Source: a virus. From it: 64,000 nucleotides of DNA. Shown piece by piece: positions 52,641 through 59,454 of this stretch; position 1 is the stretch's first letter; the number at the start of each line of letters is the position of its first letter. Where the stretch lies: positions 497,117-561,116 of the IMG/VR virus record IMGVR_UViG_3300046616_000314; one strand, written 5' to 3'. The notes beneath the pieces are model-generated. The model did not search any database, was not told the DNA's origin, and worked only from the letters and a program-made list of their open reading frames with translations. A program made the position numbers and the translations under genes.

Positions 52641-52885
52641 CCGAATTTCACCTTGAACATCATGGCGTCTTCTTCGCTCTCAAACATATACGTTGTCGTT
52701 GCCGAAAAATCACCGTCTCGCTTTTTATAGTCCGTATGATACTTCCAACGAGACGTGCAGTTGTCTCGCAACCAACTATATAACATTTGAAACGTTGCGC
52801 GATTGCTCACAAATTGCTGCATCGAATCATAAGTGAATGCAACTATAACGTTCGGGATTGTATCAGAGTGCGGATCGCGCGCCAT
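52637..52885 (-). CDS. small KLKW-motif family protein
   Basis: 82 residues: YSWLRDNCTSRWKYHTDY and motif SEEDAMMFKVKFG. The helix and following residues closely resemble the next member (IWLQKNCIDRWNYDTMW), so these two are recent duplicates. The ATG at 52885 overlaps the upstream stop. Confidence 0.77.
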   Translation of the reverse strand: MARDPHSDTIPNVIVAFTYDSMQQFVSNRATFQMLYSWLRDNCTSRWKYHTDYKKRDGDFSATTTYMFESEEDAMMFKVKFG

Positions 52886-53118
52886 CAGACCCACTTCAAT
52901 GCAAACATGATTGCATCTTCCTCGCTCTCAAAAAGGAACTGTATTAGTAAGTCGGGACCATCGTCATACCATTTCCACATAGTATCGTAATTCCACCGAT
53001 CTATGCAGTTTTTCTGAAGCCAAATCCGCATCTGTTCCAAATCAATTTCATCATCCATTTCGATGACGATTTTCGGATCAGTGTCTTTATGAGGACCGAG
53101 CCCGATCACGATAGCCAC
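52885..53118 (-). CDS. small KLKW-motif family protein
   Basis: 77 residues: IWLQKNCIDRWNYDTMW and motif SEEDAIMFALKWV; close relative of the gene downstream. Overlaps the upstream gene by 13 bp. Confidence 0.77.
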   Translation of the reverse strand: MAIVIGLGPHKDTDPKIVIEMDDEIDLEQMRIWLQKNCIDRWNYDTMWKWYDDGPDLLIQFLFESEEDAIMFALKWV

Positions 53119-53438
53119 TTCATCTTGAACAACAAAGCATCATCGTCGCGTTGAACACTCAACATGAAATGAGACGCCTTCGGATCATAATCCGGGTCAT
53201 CACCGCGCATCATCCGCATGATGATTTTGAACTTAGCCTTCGGATGCGTAGATGACATGATCCACGCATACACTTCCGGCTTGAAAGTGACGTAATCATT
53301 GTTACGTCCGCGCTTACAACTAAATTTTTGGGGATGACTGACAGAGGTCAGAATATCAGGCAACATGATGTCCCGAAATCGTTGTCGATCCGGTTCACGA
53401 GGCTTTGGAAGCCTAATAAGAGTTGCCTGTTGACGCAT
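53106..53438 (-). CDS. small KLKW-motif family protein
   Basis: 110 residues as drawn: YAWIMSSTHP helix and motif RDDDALLFKMKWLS. It is first after a promoter whose -10 box is at 53445-53450, so the ATG at 53438 would be leaderless; an internal ATG at 53366 with CGGGA upstream gives 86 residues, nearer the family length, and may be the true start. Confidence 0.7.
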   Translation of the reverse strand: MRQQATLIRLPKPREPDRQRFRDIMLPDILTSVSHPQKFSCKRGRNNDYVTFKPEVYAWIMSSTHPKAKFKIIMRMMRGDDPDYDPKASHFMLSVQRDDDALLFKMKWLS

Positions 53439-53444
53439 AGAATA

Positions 53445-53473
53445 ATTATCGCATGTTACGATAATTTCGTCAA
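53445..53473 (-). promoter_or_regulatory. sigma70-like promoter of the array
   Basis: On the minus strand: TTGACG (53473-53468), 17 bp spacer, GATAAT (53450-53445). It should drive the run of overlapping genes from 53.4 down to 50.9 kb. The stretch 53474-53624 holds no gene I can see. Confidence 0.65.
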
Positions 53474-53624
53474 GTATTGTGAAGATGCTATCTGAATGCA
53501 GTTAGCCGAAAATTAATACCAACCTTCTCAATAAGCTGGTTTTCCAGAATCCCATCATCCACTAGGCATTACAAGTGACGATCCTGTCATCAACCTCATG
53601 ATACAATAGCATCTACAGAATACT

Positions 53625-53710
53625 TGGTGCGGGCGGTCGGAATCGAACCGACACGGGCTATGCCCAACAGATTTTAAGTCTGGTGCGTCTACCAGTTTCG
53701 CCACGCCCGC
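53625..53710 (-). tRNA. tRNA-Leu (anticodon TAA)
   Basis: 86 nt with long variable arm; acceptor GCGGGCG, loop CTTAAAA, T-loop TTCGATT, encoded CCA. Confidence 0.92.
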
Positions 53711-53726
53711 TCACAAGTTTACTTTC

Positions 53727-53811
53727 TGGTAGCTCTACCCGGAGTCGAACCGGGACGCCTTTCGGCAATAGATTTTGAGTCTACCGCGTCTACCAGTTCC
53801 GCCATAGAGCC
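53727..53811 (-). tRNA. tRNA-Leu (anticodon CAA)
   Basis: 85 nt with long variable arm; acceptor GGCTCTA, loop CTCAAAA, T-loop TTCGACT, encoded CCA. Confidence 0.92.
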
Positions 53812-53854
53812 TCACAGAAAGTATTCTTGATCCTAGATCAAGGGTGGTTTGGTG

Positions 53855-54109
53855 TCAAGTTCTTTTGCCGCGTGTTCCGCCATAATCCGAAAATTTAAAC
53901 ACTTCTTTGGTAGTCTTGATGTTTGAATAATCAATTCTGACGTAATACTTGCCCTTGCGTTTCTTCACTTCGGTAGAACCTCTCAGTTCGCGAATAAAGA
54001 AACTGCCATCGGGTCTTTCGAGCACGGTTCGGTTTAGCGTCTTGGAGCTATCCAATCGACCATTGACGTAGTTTTCGAAGATGATTTCTTGTGAACCAAG
54101 GTTGTTCAT
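53855..54109 (-). CDS. small basic hypothetical protein
   Basis: 84 residues, basic and beta-rich (STEVKKRKGKYYVRIDYSN) with a basic tail. Lies between two tRNA-Leu genes. No family recognised and no KLKW motif. Confidence 0.6.
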   Translation of the reverse strand: MNNLGSQEIIFENYVNGRLDSSKTLNRTVLERPDGSFFIRELRGSTEVKKRKGKYYVRIDYSNIKTTKEVFKFSDYGGTRGKRT

Positions 54110-54126
54110 TCAATCCTCGAAAAATT

Positions 54127-54211
54127 TGGTGCGAGTGAGAGGAATCGAACCTCCACGCCTTTCGGCGCTAGAACCTAAATCTAGTGCGTCTACCAATTCC
54201 GCCACACTCGC
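54127..54211 (-). tRNA. tRNA-Leu (anticodon TAG)
   Basis: 85 nt with long variable arm; acceptor GCGAGTG, loop TTTAGGT, T-loop TTCGATT, encoded CCA. Confidence 0.92.
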
Positions 54212-54276
54212 GCAGTGACCTAAGCCACTGTTTAGAAAGTACCATACGAAATTTTTGATGTCAAAATCTAATTTCG

Positions 54277-54528
54277 TCACCAAGCCAAAAGCTGGTCACT
54301 CCCGAAACTCAGAACAAACATGAAGGCATCATCAACCAAATCAAAGTAATAGATGATGTCATATTTACCGCCCCAAACATATTGGCAATAAACTTCATGT
54401 TGCGGGCAATGCTTTTTAATCCATTGGACACGTTTCGGATGGTTGTGAACGTGATCTTTGATGCCACACTTAATGGCAACCAAATAAATTTCATCGCCAT
54501 TGGGCAGAGTGGTTTTCTCGATCTCCAT
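54277..54528 (-). CDS. small KLKW-motif family protein
   Basis: 83 residues: VQWIKKHCPQ helix and divergent end LVDDAFMFVLSFG plus SDQLLAW. The ATG at 54528 overlaps the upstream TGA, chosen over two earlier ATGs inside that gene. Confidence 0.68.
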   Translation of the reverse strand: MEIEKTTLPNGDEIYLVAIKCGIKDHVHNHPKRVQWIKKHCPQHEVYCQYVWGGKYDIIYYFDLVDDAFMFVLSFGSDQLLAW

Positions 54529-54806
54529 CAGAACCATTCCGATTTCAAAAGCTTCCGGTCCCACTTCAGTTTGTACAACGCGGCATCGGTGTCATCATCG
54601 AAGACGATGGCTTGAATCTGAAATGACGGCGCCAGGAAAATAATTTCCCATTTGCCTTTGATGTTCTGAGCCAACCATTGACCCAATTCATTTTCGGGAA
54701 TAGGAACCCAACCCGTGCCATTCACCCAGACGGTTTTGCACGCTACTCCATCTACCGTTCTAGGTAGAGGGAGTGAGTGCATATTCATGGCATTGGCGTC
54801 GATCAT
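54528..54806 (-). CDS. small KLKW-motif family protein
   Basis: 92 residues: LGQWLAQNIKG helix and motif DTDAALYKLKWDR, followed by a short tail. Overlaps the upstream gene by 4 bp. Confidence 0.72.
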   Translation of the reverse strand: MIDANAMNMHSLPLPRTVDGVACKTVWVNGTGWVPIPENELGQWLAQNIKGKWEIIFLAPSFQIQAIVFDDDTDAALYKLKWDRKLLKSEWF

Positions 54807-55162
54807 TGACCCCGGAACTTCTTCGACAGGCGTTCGAATTCCTGGCGTTCCCGTTCCAGAACGAACACTTCGCGCTCGCGTTCCAGCTTCACGCGCTTCT
54901 CGAATTCTTCGTCGGTTTCCAGTCGGTCGCCAACCAAGCCGAGATATTGCTTGTCGGTGGTTTCCGAATAGGGACCATAATCGACGCCGACGTATTCGAA
55001 GCGGATATTGGTGAAGACGCCCGCGCCTTCATGTTGCGTACGCAGTTCATTGATGCGCTTGATGACTTCATCGAAACTGCCTTCGACGTAGGCGTCATCG
55101 GTGATCGTCTTGGTGACGCGCAGCTTTTGGGGACCAGCGGGGGTCTTGACTTGCTTGCTCAT
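54803..55162 (-). CDS. hypothetical protein
   Basis: 119 residues: a beta-rich first half and a long charged C-terminal helix (about 82-119). No family recognised. G/C-richer codons than the KLKW genes around it. Follows the 55164 gene by 1 bp. Confidence 0.65.
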   Translation of the reverse strand: MSKQVKTPAGPQKLRVTKTITDDAYVEGSFDEVIKRINELRTQHEGAGVFTNIRFEYVGVDYGPYSETTDKQYLGLVGDRLETDEEFEKRVKLEREREVFVLERERQEFERLSKKFRGQ

Positions 55163-55163
55163 G

Positions 55164-55427
55164 TTATTGGTTCCAGACGGAGGCGACGACGAACTGACCG
55201 GTCGCCCGGTCCTTGATCAGGGTGGTGATTTGCAGCACGTTCCAAGCAAGAGCCTTGCCACGAACGTATTCAGCGGCGAAACGCAGGTATTCGTTGCGAC
55301 CCTGTTCGGTGTCGCGTTTGCTGTCCGAATAGCTCTGGTTGAATTCCATGGTTTCGATTTGACCATCGACGTTCAGCGCGAAGGTCTTAGCGCAGCCGAG
55401 GATGTCTTCTTGGGCTTGATCGGTCAT
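55164..55427 (-). CDS. small hypothetical protein
   Basis: 87 residues, alpha/beta, no family recognised. The ATG at 55427 follows GGAGATTCAC; an earlier in-frame ATG is upstream of this RBS. Expressed from the promoter at 55453-55480 with the 54803 gene. Confidence 0.65.
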   Translation of the reverse strand: MTDQAQEDILGCAKTFALNVDGQIETMEFNQSYSDSKRDTEQGRNEYLRFAAEYVRGKALAWNVLQITTLIKDRATGQFVVASVWNQ

Positions 55428-55452
55428 GTGAATCTCCATAAGCAATAATGGG

Positions 55453-55480
55453 AGAATATCACATATCAGAGTGTTGTCAA
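55453..55480 (-). promoter_or_regulatory. sigma70-like promoter
   Basis: On the minus strand: TTGACA (55480-55475), 16 bp spacer, TATTCT (55458-55453); it overlaps the end of the upstream KLKW gene. Confidence 0.65.
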
Positions 55481-55773
55481 GCCCATTTTATCTTGTAGAG
55501 GAAGGCGTCTTCTTCATTTTTGAAGAGGAAATAGTATTTGTACTTCCCGGTCTTACGATAGTCGTAAACGAGGAAGTAATCGTATCTACTGATGTTTTTG
55601 AATAGCCAATCGTTAAGCGGCGATGGATAAACCAGTTCGCCATATTGTCTGCCAGGATTGAACTTGATTATGTTTTTAAGCTGGAAAGGGATGGTGTATC
55701 CCACGGTAAGTTTGACATCACCGAAGGCATGACACGTGTCGTACAAAAGGTCGGTGACGGTATGCACGGGCAT
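55477..55773 (-). CDS. small KLKW-motif family protein
   Basis: 98 residues: LNDWLFKNISR helix and motif NEEDAFLYKIKWA. The ATG at 55773 follows GGAAAG; a start 10 codons upstream would overlap the divergent late promoter. Confidence 0.72.
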   Translation of the reverse strand: MPVHTVTDLLYDTCHAFGDVKLTVGYTIPFQLKNIIKFNPGRQYGELVYPSPLNDWLFKNISRYDYFLVYDYRKTGKYKYYFLFKNEEDAFLYKIKWA

Positions 55774-55789
55774 TAATGGTCTTTCCAGG

Positions 55790-55796
55790 CTAAATA
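55790..55796 (+). promoter_or_regulatory. late promoter-like box
   Basis: CTAAATA 31 bp before the 55827 gene; one base off consensus. Confidence 0.45.
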
Positions 55797-55826
55797 ACAG
55801 CATAACATTGTTCGGAAACTATTGCT

Positions 55827-56075
55827 ATGCGCGAATTTATGAAACTCTTTGAGAACGTCAACGAAGAAAACGATGACATTGAAGTCGAAGAATCTGCTGA
55901 TACTCTAGAGGAAGCGGTTGCAAATATCAAGTCGGTTGGTATGGCACGTGAGCTATTGGCTTCGCATGGTCTAGAACATCTGACTACAGATGGTAGCGTT
56001 ATTCAGTGCATCCTTGATGCATATACCGCCGGTTATGCTGCTGGCTTCGATGCTGGCGACACCCCAGGCATCTAA
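55827..56075 (+). CDS. small acidic hypothetical protein
   Basis: 82 residues: acidic N-terminal half (about 9-31) and a helical C-terminal part with Ala/Gly repeats (AYTAGYAAGFDAGD). Rightward, isolated among leftward genes, with a late-like promoter. No family recognised. Confidence 0.55.
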   Translation: MREFMKLFENVNEENDDIEVEESADTLEEAVANIKSVGMARELLASHGLEHLTTDGSVIQCILDAYTAGYAAGFDAGDTPGI

Positions 56076-56081
56076 AAATTT

Positions 56082-56157
56082 TGGAGGATGATCTCGGATT
56101 CGAACCGAGGACCCGCAGGTTAAGGGCCTGCCGCTCTGACCACTGAGCTAATCATCC
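56082..56157 (-). tRNA. tRNA-Lys-like (anticodon CTT) with C at position 33
   Basis: 76 nt, good cloverleaf: acceptor GGATGAT, T-loop TTCGAAT, encoded CCA. The anticodon loop reads CCCTTAA, so position 33 is C instead of the near-universal T. Anticodon CTT assumes standard loop numbering. Confidence 0.75.
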
Positions 56158-56226
56158 TCAAGCCTTTGAAAAGGCTGAAGTTTCTGCATCGGAAGGATCA
56201 CTGCTTGCAAATTCCCGAATGCTTGA

Positions 56227-56259
56227 GGGGCGGACCTACGGGTGCCGCCCTTCTTTTTT
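56227..56259 (+). terminator. intrinsic terminator
   Basis: 6-bp GGGCGG/CCGCCC stem and TTCTTTTTT, rightward, after the 55827 gene and the antisense tRNA. Confidence 0.55.
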
Positions 56260-56346
56260 GGTGCGGTCAGAGAGGTTCGAACTCTCACGGGATTTCTCCC
56301 ACAACGCCCTCAACGTTGCGCGTATACCGGTTCCGCCATGACCGCA
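56259..56346 (-). tRNA. tRNA-Leu (anticodon GAG)
   Basis: 88 nt with long variable arm; acceptor TGCGGTC, loop TTGAGGG, T-loop TTCGAAC, encoded CCA. Confidence 0.9.
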
Positions 56347-56363
56347 TGAACCGTTTTAAATTT

Positions 56364-56450
56364 TGGTGCGACTAGAGGGATTCGAACCCCCACGCCCTTT
56401 CGGGCACTGCCATCTGAGGGCAGCGCGTCTACCAATTCCGCCATAGTCGC
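56364..56450 (-). tRNA. tRNA-Leu (anticodon CAG)
   Basis: 87 nt with long variable arm; acceptor GCGACTA, loop CTCAGAT, T-loop TTCGAAT, encoded CCA. Confidence 0.92.
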
Positions 56451-56463
56451 CCTTTCGGCTTAG

Positions 56464-56536
56464 CAGGCGCGGCAGGATTTGAACCCGCGACCGTTGGTTT
56501 TGGAGACCAATGCTCTACCATCTGAGCTACACGCCT
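56464..56536 (-). tRNA. tRNA-Trp (anticodon CCA)
   Basis: 73 nt; acceptor AGGCGTG/CGCGCCT, loop CTCCAAA, T-loop TTCAAAT. The 3' CCA is not encoded (CTA follows the discriminator). Confidence 0.9.
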
Positions 56537-56555
56537 GCAAAACCGAAAGAATAGT

Positions 56556-56632
56556 TGGCGCGAGTTGTAGGATTCGAACCCACGACCCCTGCGTCCGAAG
56601 CGCAGTGCTCTAATCCGCTGAGCTAAACTCGC
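56556..56632 (-). tRNA. tRNA-Arg (anticodon TCG)
   Basis: 77 nt; acceptor GCGAGTT, loop CTTCGGA, T-loop TTCGAAT, encoded CCA. Confidence 0.92.
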
Positions 56633-56645
56633 AAAATGTACTTTG

Positions 56646-56719
56646 CAGGGATGACGGGATTCGAACCCATGACCTTTGCCTTCGCAGGGCAACGCTCTAA
56701 TCCGCTGAGCTACACCCCT
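56646..56719 (-). tRNA. tRNA-Arg (anticodon GCG)
   Basis: 74 nt; acceptor AGGGGTG/CATCCCT, loop CTGCGAA, T-loop TTCGAAT; CCA not encoded. GCG is rare in bacteria, which normally use inosine-modified ACG for CGC and CGT. Confidence 0.85.
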
Positions 56720-56738
56720 GCAAAATACATTCATAGTT

Positions 56739-56771
56739 GCCCCCGGTACCGGATTGCACCGGGGGCTTTGT
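56739..56771. terminator. strong hairpin upstream of tRNA array
   Basis: 9-bp G/C stem (56739-56747 with 56758-56766), followed by TTTGTT on the plus side only. It separates the minus-strand tRNA array from the 56905 gene; direction of function unclear. Confidence 0.45.
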
Positions 56772-56839
56772 TAAGAGACCTAAACCGTTGGTAGAACGGC
56801 GTAGATCGGATTCACGATGTAAAAGTTGTAGAATAGACA

Positions 56840-56875
56840 AAGAAAAACCCCGGAGACATTTCTGTCGCCGGGGTT
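56840..56875 (-). terminator. intrinsic terminator
   Basis: 8-bp stem (56868-56875 with 56846-56853) followed on the minus strand by TTTTTC. It ends the small late gene at 56905-56997. Confidence 0.7.
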
Positions 56876-56904
56876 CCAATGTGCCAGTAGAGAATTCCTA
56901 TCCG

Positions 56905-56997
56905 TTAGATAGGCATACCCTCACGCACACGGCTCCCCGCGCGTCGAAGCCACTTACGGCGACGCAGCAATTTGGAGAGGGTGGACGACAAGGACAT
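56905..56997 (-). CDS. 30-residue basic protein
   Basis: A short open frame, MSLSSTLSKLLRRRKWLRRA and then ten more residues, strongly basic and amphipathic-helical. It has a plausible AGGAAA ribosome site, a late box at 57054-57060 and its own terminator, so it is a complete transcription unit. Possible DNA-condensing, antimicrobial-like or lysis-related peptide; function unknown. Confidence 0.45.
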   Translation of the reverse strand: MSLSSTLSKLLRRRKWLRRAGSRVREGMPI

Positions 56998-57053
56998 AAT
57001 TTTCTCAGTTTCCTACAGGTGTGATTGTGCCACGAATGGCGTGTTTCGAATAC

Positions 57054-57060
57054 TATTTAT
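57054..57060 (-). promoter_or_regulatory. T4-type late promoter box
   Basis: ATAAATA on the minus strand, 57 bp before the 30-residue gene. Confidence 0.6.
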
Positions 57061-57128
57061 CGCAGAACGATAGCCCATGGTCAATAAAAAAATTCGCTTT
57101 CGTCAACTTTTTTATAACCCATTGATTT

Positions 57129-57479
57129 CTAACCAAATTTTATCTTACATAGGGCATAATCGTATTGCCAAATGTCGTAGTCTCCTTCAAACCAAACGCC
57201 TTTTTCTGAGACATCATCCCAACTGAATGCGGACCCCACGGTTTCGACTCTCCAATCGGTCGTGAAGAGGATATGATTCTTGACTTCCGTGGGACCTAGA
57301 AAATCGTCTCGGACTTTCCGTGGTATAAAAGTACGATGATATGCGTATTGTTTGGTTTCAACCGGACCTTCCCACACGCCCAAGAAGGAACCGGAGCGAT
57401 ATTTTACATCGTTGCTGGACATGGCTAATTGCATGTGTTCGACCATACGCTTAGCGTCGTCGGTATCTACTAATCTCAT
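57129..57479 (-). CDS. small KLKW-motif family protein
   Basis: 116 residues ending DIWQYDYALCKIKFG, a divergent motif in which the acidic residues are replaced. ATGA overlap with the gene upstream. Leftmost of a four-member run. Confidence 0.65.
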   Translation of the reverse strand: MRLVDTDDAKRMVEHMQLAMSSNDVKYRSGSFLGVWEGPVETKQYAYHRTFIPRKVRDDFLGPTEVKNHILFTTDWRVETVGSAFSWDDVSEKGVWFEGDYDIWQYDYALCKIKFG

Positions 57480-57814
57480 CTACCTAATGCCCAAACCATT
57501 TGGAATGCTTCGCGATCCTCTGCGCTAGAGAACCACATATACGCAACGTACTCTTTTCTTTTACCGATTTTGCGTTGAATGACACAACCGGTGAAGGGAC
57601 CAACTTCAAGCCGTCTTAGGGTGTCGGAAAAGCCGCCGCCTTTACTAAACACAAAAAATTTATGCGCCCATTTCAATTCGTATTTTCTATGAAAATATTT
57701 TATGTCGCCCCAGTTCATGTGAGTGCGTTCACCGCGATCTGGCGTGATCGTAAAATAATTTGCGGGTTGGTCCTCTGGATCAAACAGAACCAGAACCGGA
57801 GTCTTATTATCCAC
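57476..57814 (-). CDS. small KLKW-motif family protein
   Basis: 112 residues with end SAEDREAFQMVWALGR, recognisable but diverged. Overlaps both neighbours by 4-8 bp. Confidence 0.65.
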   Translation of the reverse strand: MDNKTPVLVLFDPEDQPANYFTITPDRGERTHMNWGDIKYFHRKYELKWAHKFFVFSKGGGFSDTLRRLEVGPFTGCVIQRKIGKRKEYVAYMWFSSAEDREAFQMVWALGR

Positions 57815-58202
57815 GCGGGCACAACCAATTTTGGTGATCGTAATCTGAAAACTTGAGTTTCAAGAAGGCGATATCATCCATGACCGGGACGAAGCTTCTT
57901 CCGGCAAATCGCACAAACACGGTTTCATTATTGACTCCCGTATGGAAGTGAGCCGTCCATGAAATGTTGTGGTCCGTGTGAATGAACCGAATGGAGTCTC
58001 GGGGATGCCAGGGAATACCCATGGTATATTCGCGAGACCATTCAACGCGAACGCCCGGCATGACATCTTCAACCACAGTCAGTTCTTTAATATCTTTTGC
58101 GGTTCGTTCATGAACTGAAATGACACCATGATCGTTCATGTAGCTCATGAACTTTTCGATGATGATGATGTCTTCTTCCATGAGATCGCCATCGATTTTC
58201 AT
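57807..58202 (-). CDS. KLKW-motif family protein, long form
   Basis: 131 residues: helix KFMSYMNDHG near 17, motif MDDIAFLKLKF near 108 and a 15-residue tail. ATGA overlap with the gene upstream. Confidence 0.68.
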   Translation of the reverse strand: MKIDGDLMEEDIIIIEKFMSYMNDHGVISVHERTAKDIKELTVVEDVMPGVRVEWSREYTMGIPWHPRDSIRFIHTDHNISWTAHFHTGVNNETVFVRFAGRSFVPVMDDIAFLKLKFSDYDHQNWLCPRG

Positions 58203-58549
58203 AGCAGCAATCTCGCTTTCACCATGTCTTCTTCATTTTCAAAAAAGAAAACGAGCGCGATTATACCATTCTCGATAATACCCTCTTTGGTAACTGGACC
58301 CTTGGAAGTTTCAAACTCGAAATCCCAACGATCAACAAACGTCTTGTTTGTCAGCTTGGGAATGAAGTCATGGAAGCTTACCAAAGGATTAGGGGTACGA
58401 ACCACCATCTTGAAATCTGTTCGCACACCCATATGCAAACCTTTTTTCCGAAGCTCATGACGCCATAGGAAAAGATTATAGATCGTGAACCCAGGTTGAC
58501 GAGTGCGGAAAGCCGCAATCCATGAGATCGGAAAACCAAACGTGCTCAT
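58199..58549 (-). CDS. KLKW-motif family protein, divergent
   Basis: 116 residues ending NEEDMVKARLLL: the acidic box is kept but the K-L-K-W strand is changed. ATGA overlap with the 58546 gene. Confidence 0.62.
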   Translation of the reverse strand: MSTFGFPISWIAAFRTRQPGFTIYNLFLWRHELRKKGLHMGVRTDFKMVVRTPNPLVSFHDFIPKLTNKTFVDRWDFEFETSKGPVTKEGIIENGIIALVFFFENEEDMVKARLLL

Positions 58550-59364
58550 GCTGAAGCCGCCTTGTCTTCAGAAAGCGTCAGTGCATGAGCGGTAATAGGA
58601 GGAAGTCGCTTACCGATGGCTTCTTTGGTCTGGCGAAGGCGTTCCATTCCCACGGCATCATTCTTGATCCAATCTTCGGCGGCGAAGATCAGCTTCATCA
58701 TCGGAGAAGTATCCTTGTTGGATAGTTCTGTTCCGTCTGAGTTTTCTCTGAAATATTGATCGCGAAGATTACTAAGTGCAAGACTGTGTGTGCGTTCAGC
58801 ATTCGATGGAACATATTTCAACAATTCATCGATCTCAAACGTGATATGCCGGTCGTCGGTGCATTCGGCGACGAGAGAAATGTTTTTGAATGAATTGTAG
58901 TCGTTGTATATCATGTCAGCATACAGATTCCCGCGCTCTTTCCATTGGGTCTCTGTCATCCCATCGGGATAATTATCCGTATAGAAATACGGTTCATGGC
59001 TAACCCAAGGCAGATCGTAGAATTCCATAGCCCATGCGGTTATATTATAAGAAACATGACCGTAAACTTTGCCACGAAACGGAATAATGAATACCGTAAA
59101 ATTGAAGTCTACATCATTGCCGCCATAGCCTTTTACTTTGGATTCCAGGCGTTTCTTTTCGATTTCGTCACGAACATTCGACAGAATGTGATAAGCCGGT
59201 TTTTGTTGCATCCAAGCGGAGTCATGAATGTACGTGCATTGCTTTGCGATATGCGAAAGCTCTCCAATCCGGGTGAGATCGGTCACGCGCTGGCGCCATG
59301 CCATCAGGTTATGATGGATGGTGGCGATGTCTCCGGTGAAGCGCACGATATTATTAGCATTCAT
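58546..59364 (-). CDS. hypothetical protein
   Basis: 272 residues, soluble, mixed alpha/beta with several aromatic clusters; ends ALTLSEDKAASA. No family recognised. First gene of the leftward 59.4-57.1 kb run and divergent to the second fibre cassette. Confidence 0.62.
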   Translation of the reverse strand: MNANNIVRFTGDIATIHHNLMAWRQRVTDLTRIGELSHIAKQCTYIHDSAWMQQKPAYHILSNVRDEIEKKRLESKVKGYGGNDVDFNFTVFIIPFRGKVYGHVSYNITAWAMEFYDLPWVSHEPYFYTDNYPDGMTETQWKERGNLYADMIYNDYNSFKNISLVAECTDDRHITFEIDELLKYVPSNAERTHSLALSNLRDQYFRENSDGTELSNKDTSPMMKLIFAAEDWIKNDAVGMERLRQTKEAIGKRLPPITAHALTLSEDKAASA

Positions 59365-59420
59365 CCAAGCATCGTACCGATTCGGGCTACAAAAATCAAA
59401 TCGTTTAATTTGGTCAGGGC

Positions 59421-59427
59421 ATAAATA
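59421..59427 (+). promoter_or_regulatory. T4-type late promoter box
   Basis: ATAAATA 28 bp before the second fibre gene. Confidence 0.7.
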
Positions 59428-59454
59428 TCATCATACGCTAATTGGTGATTTTTT

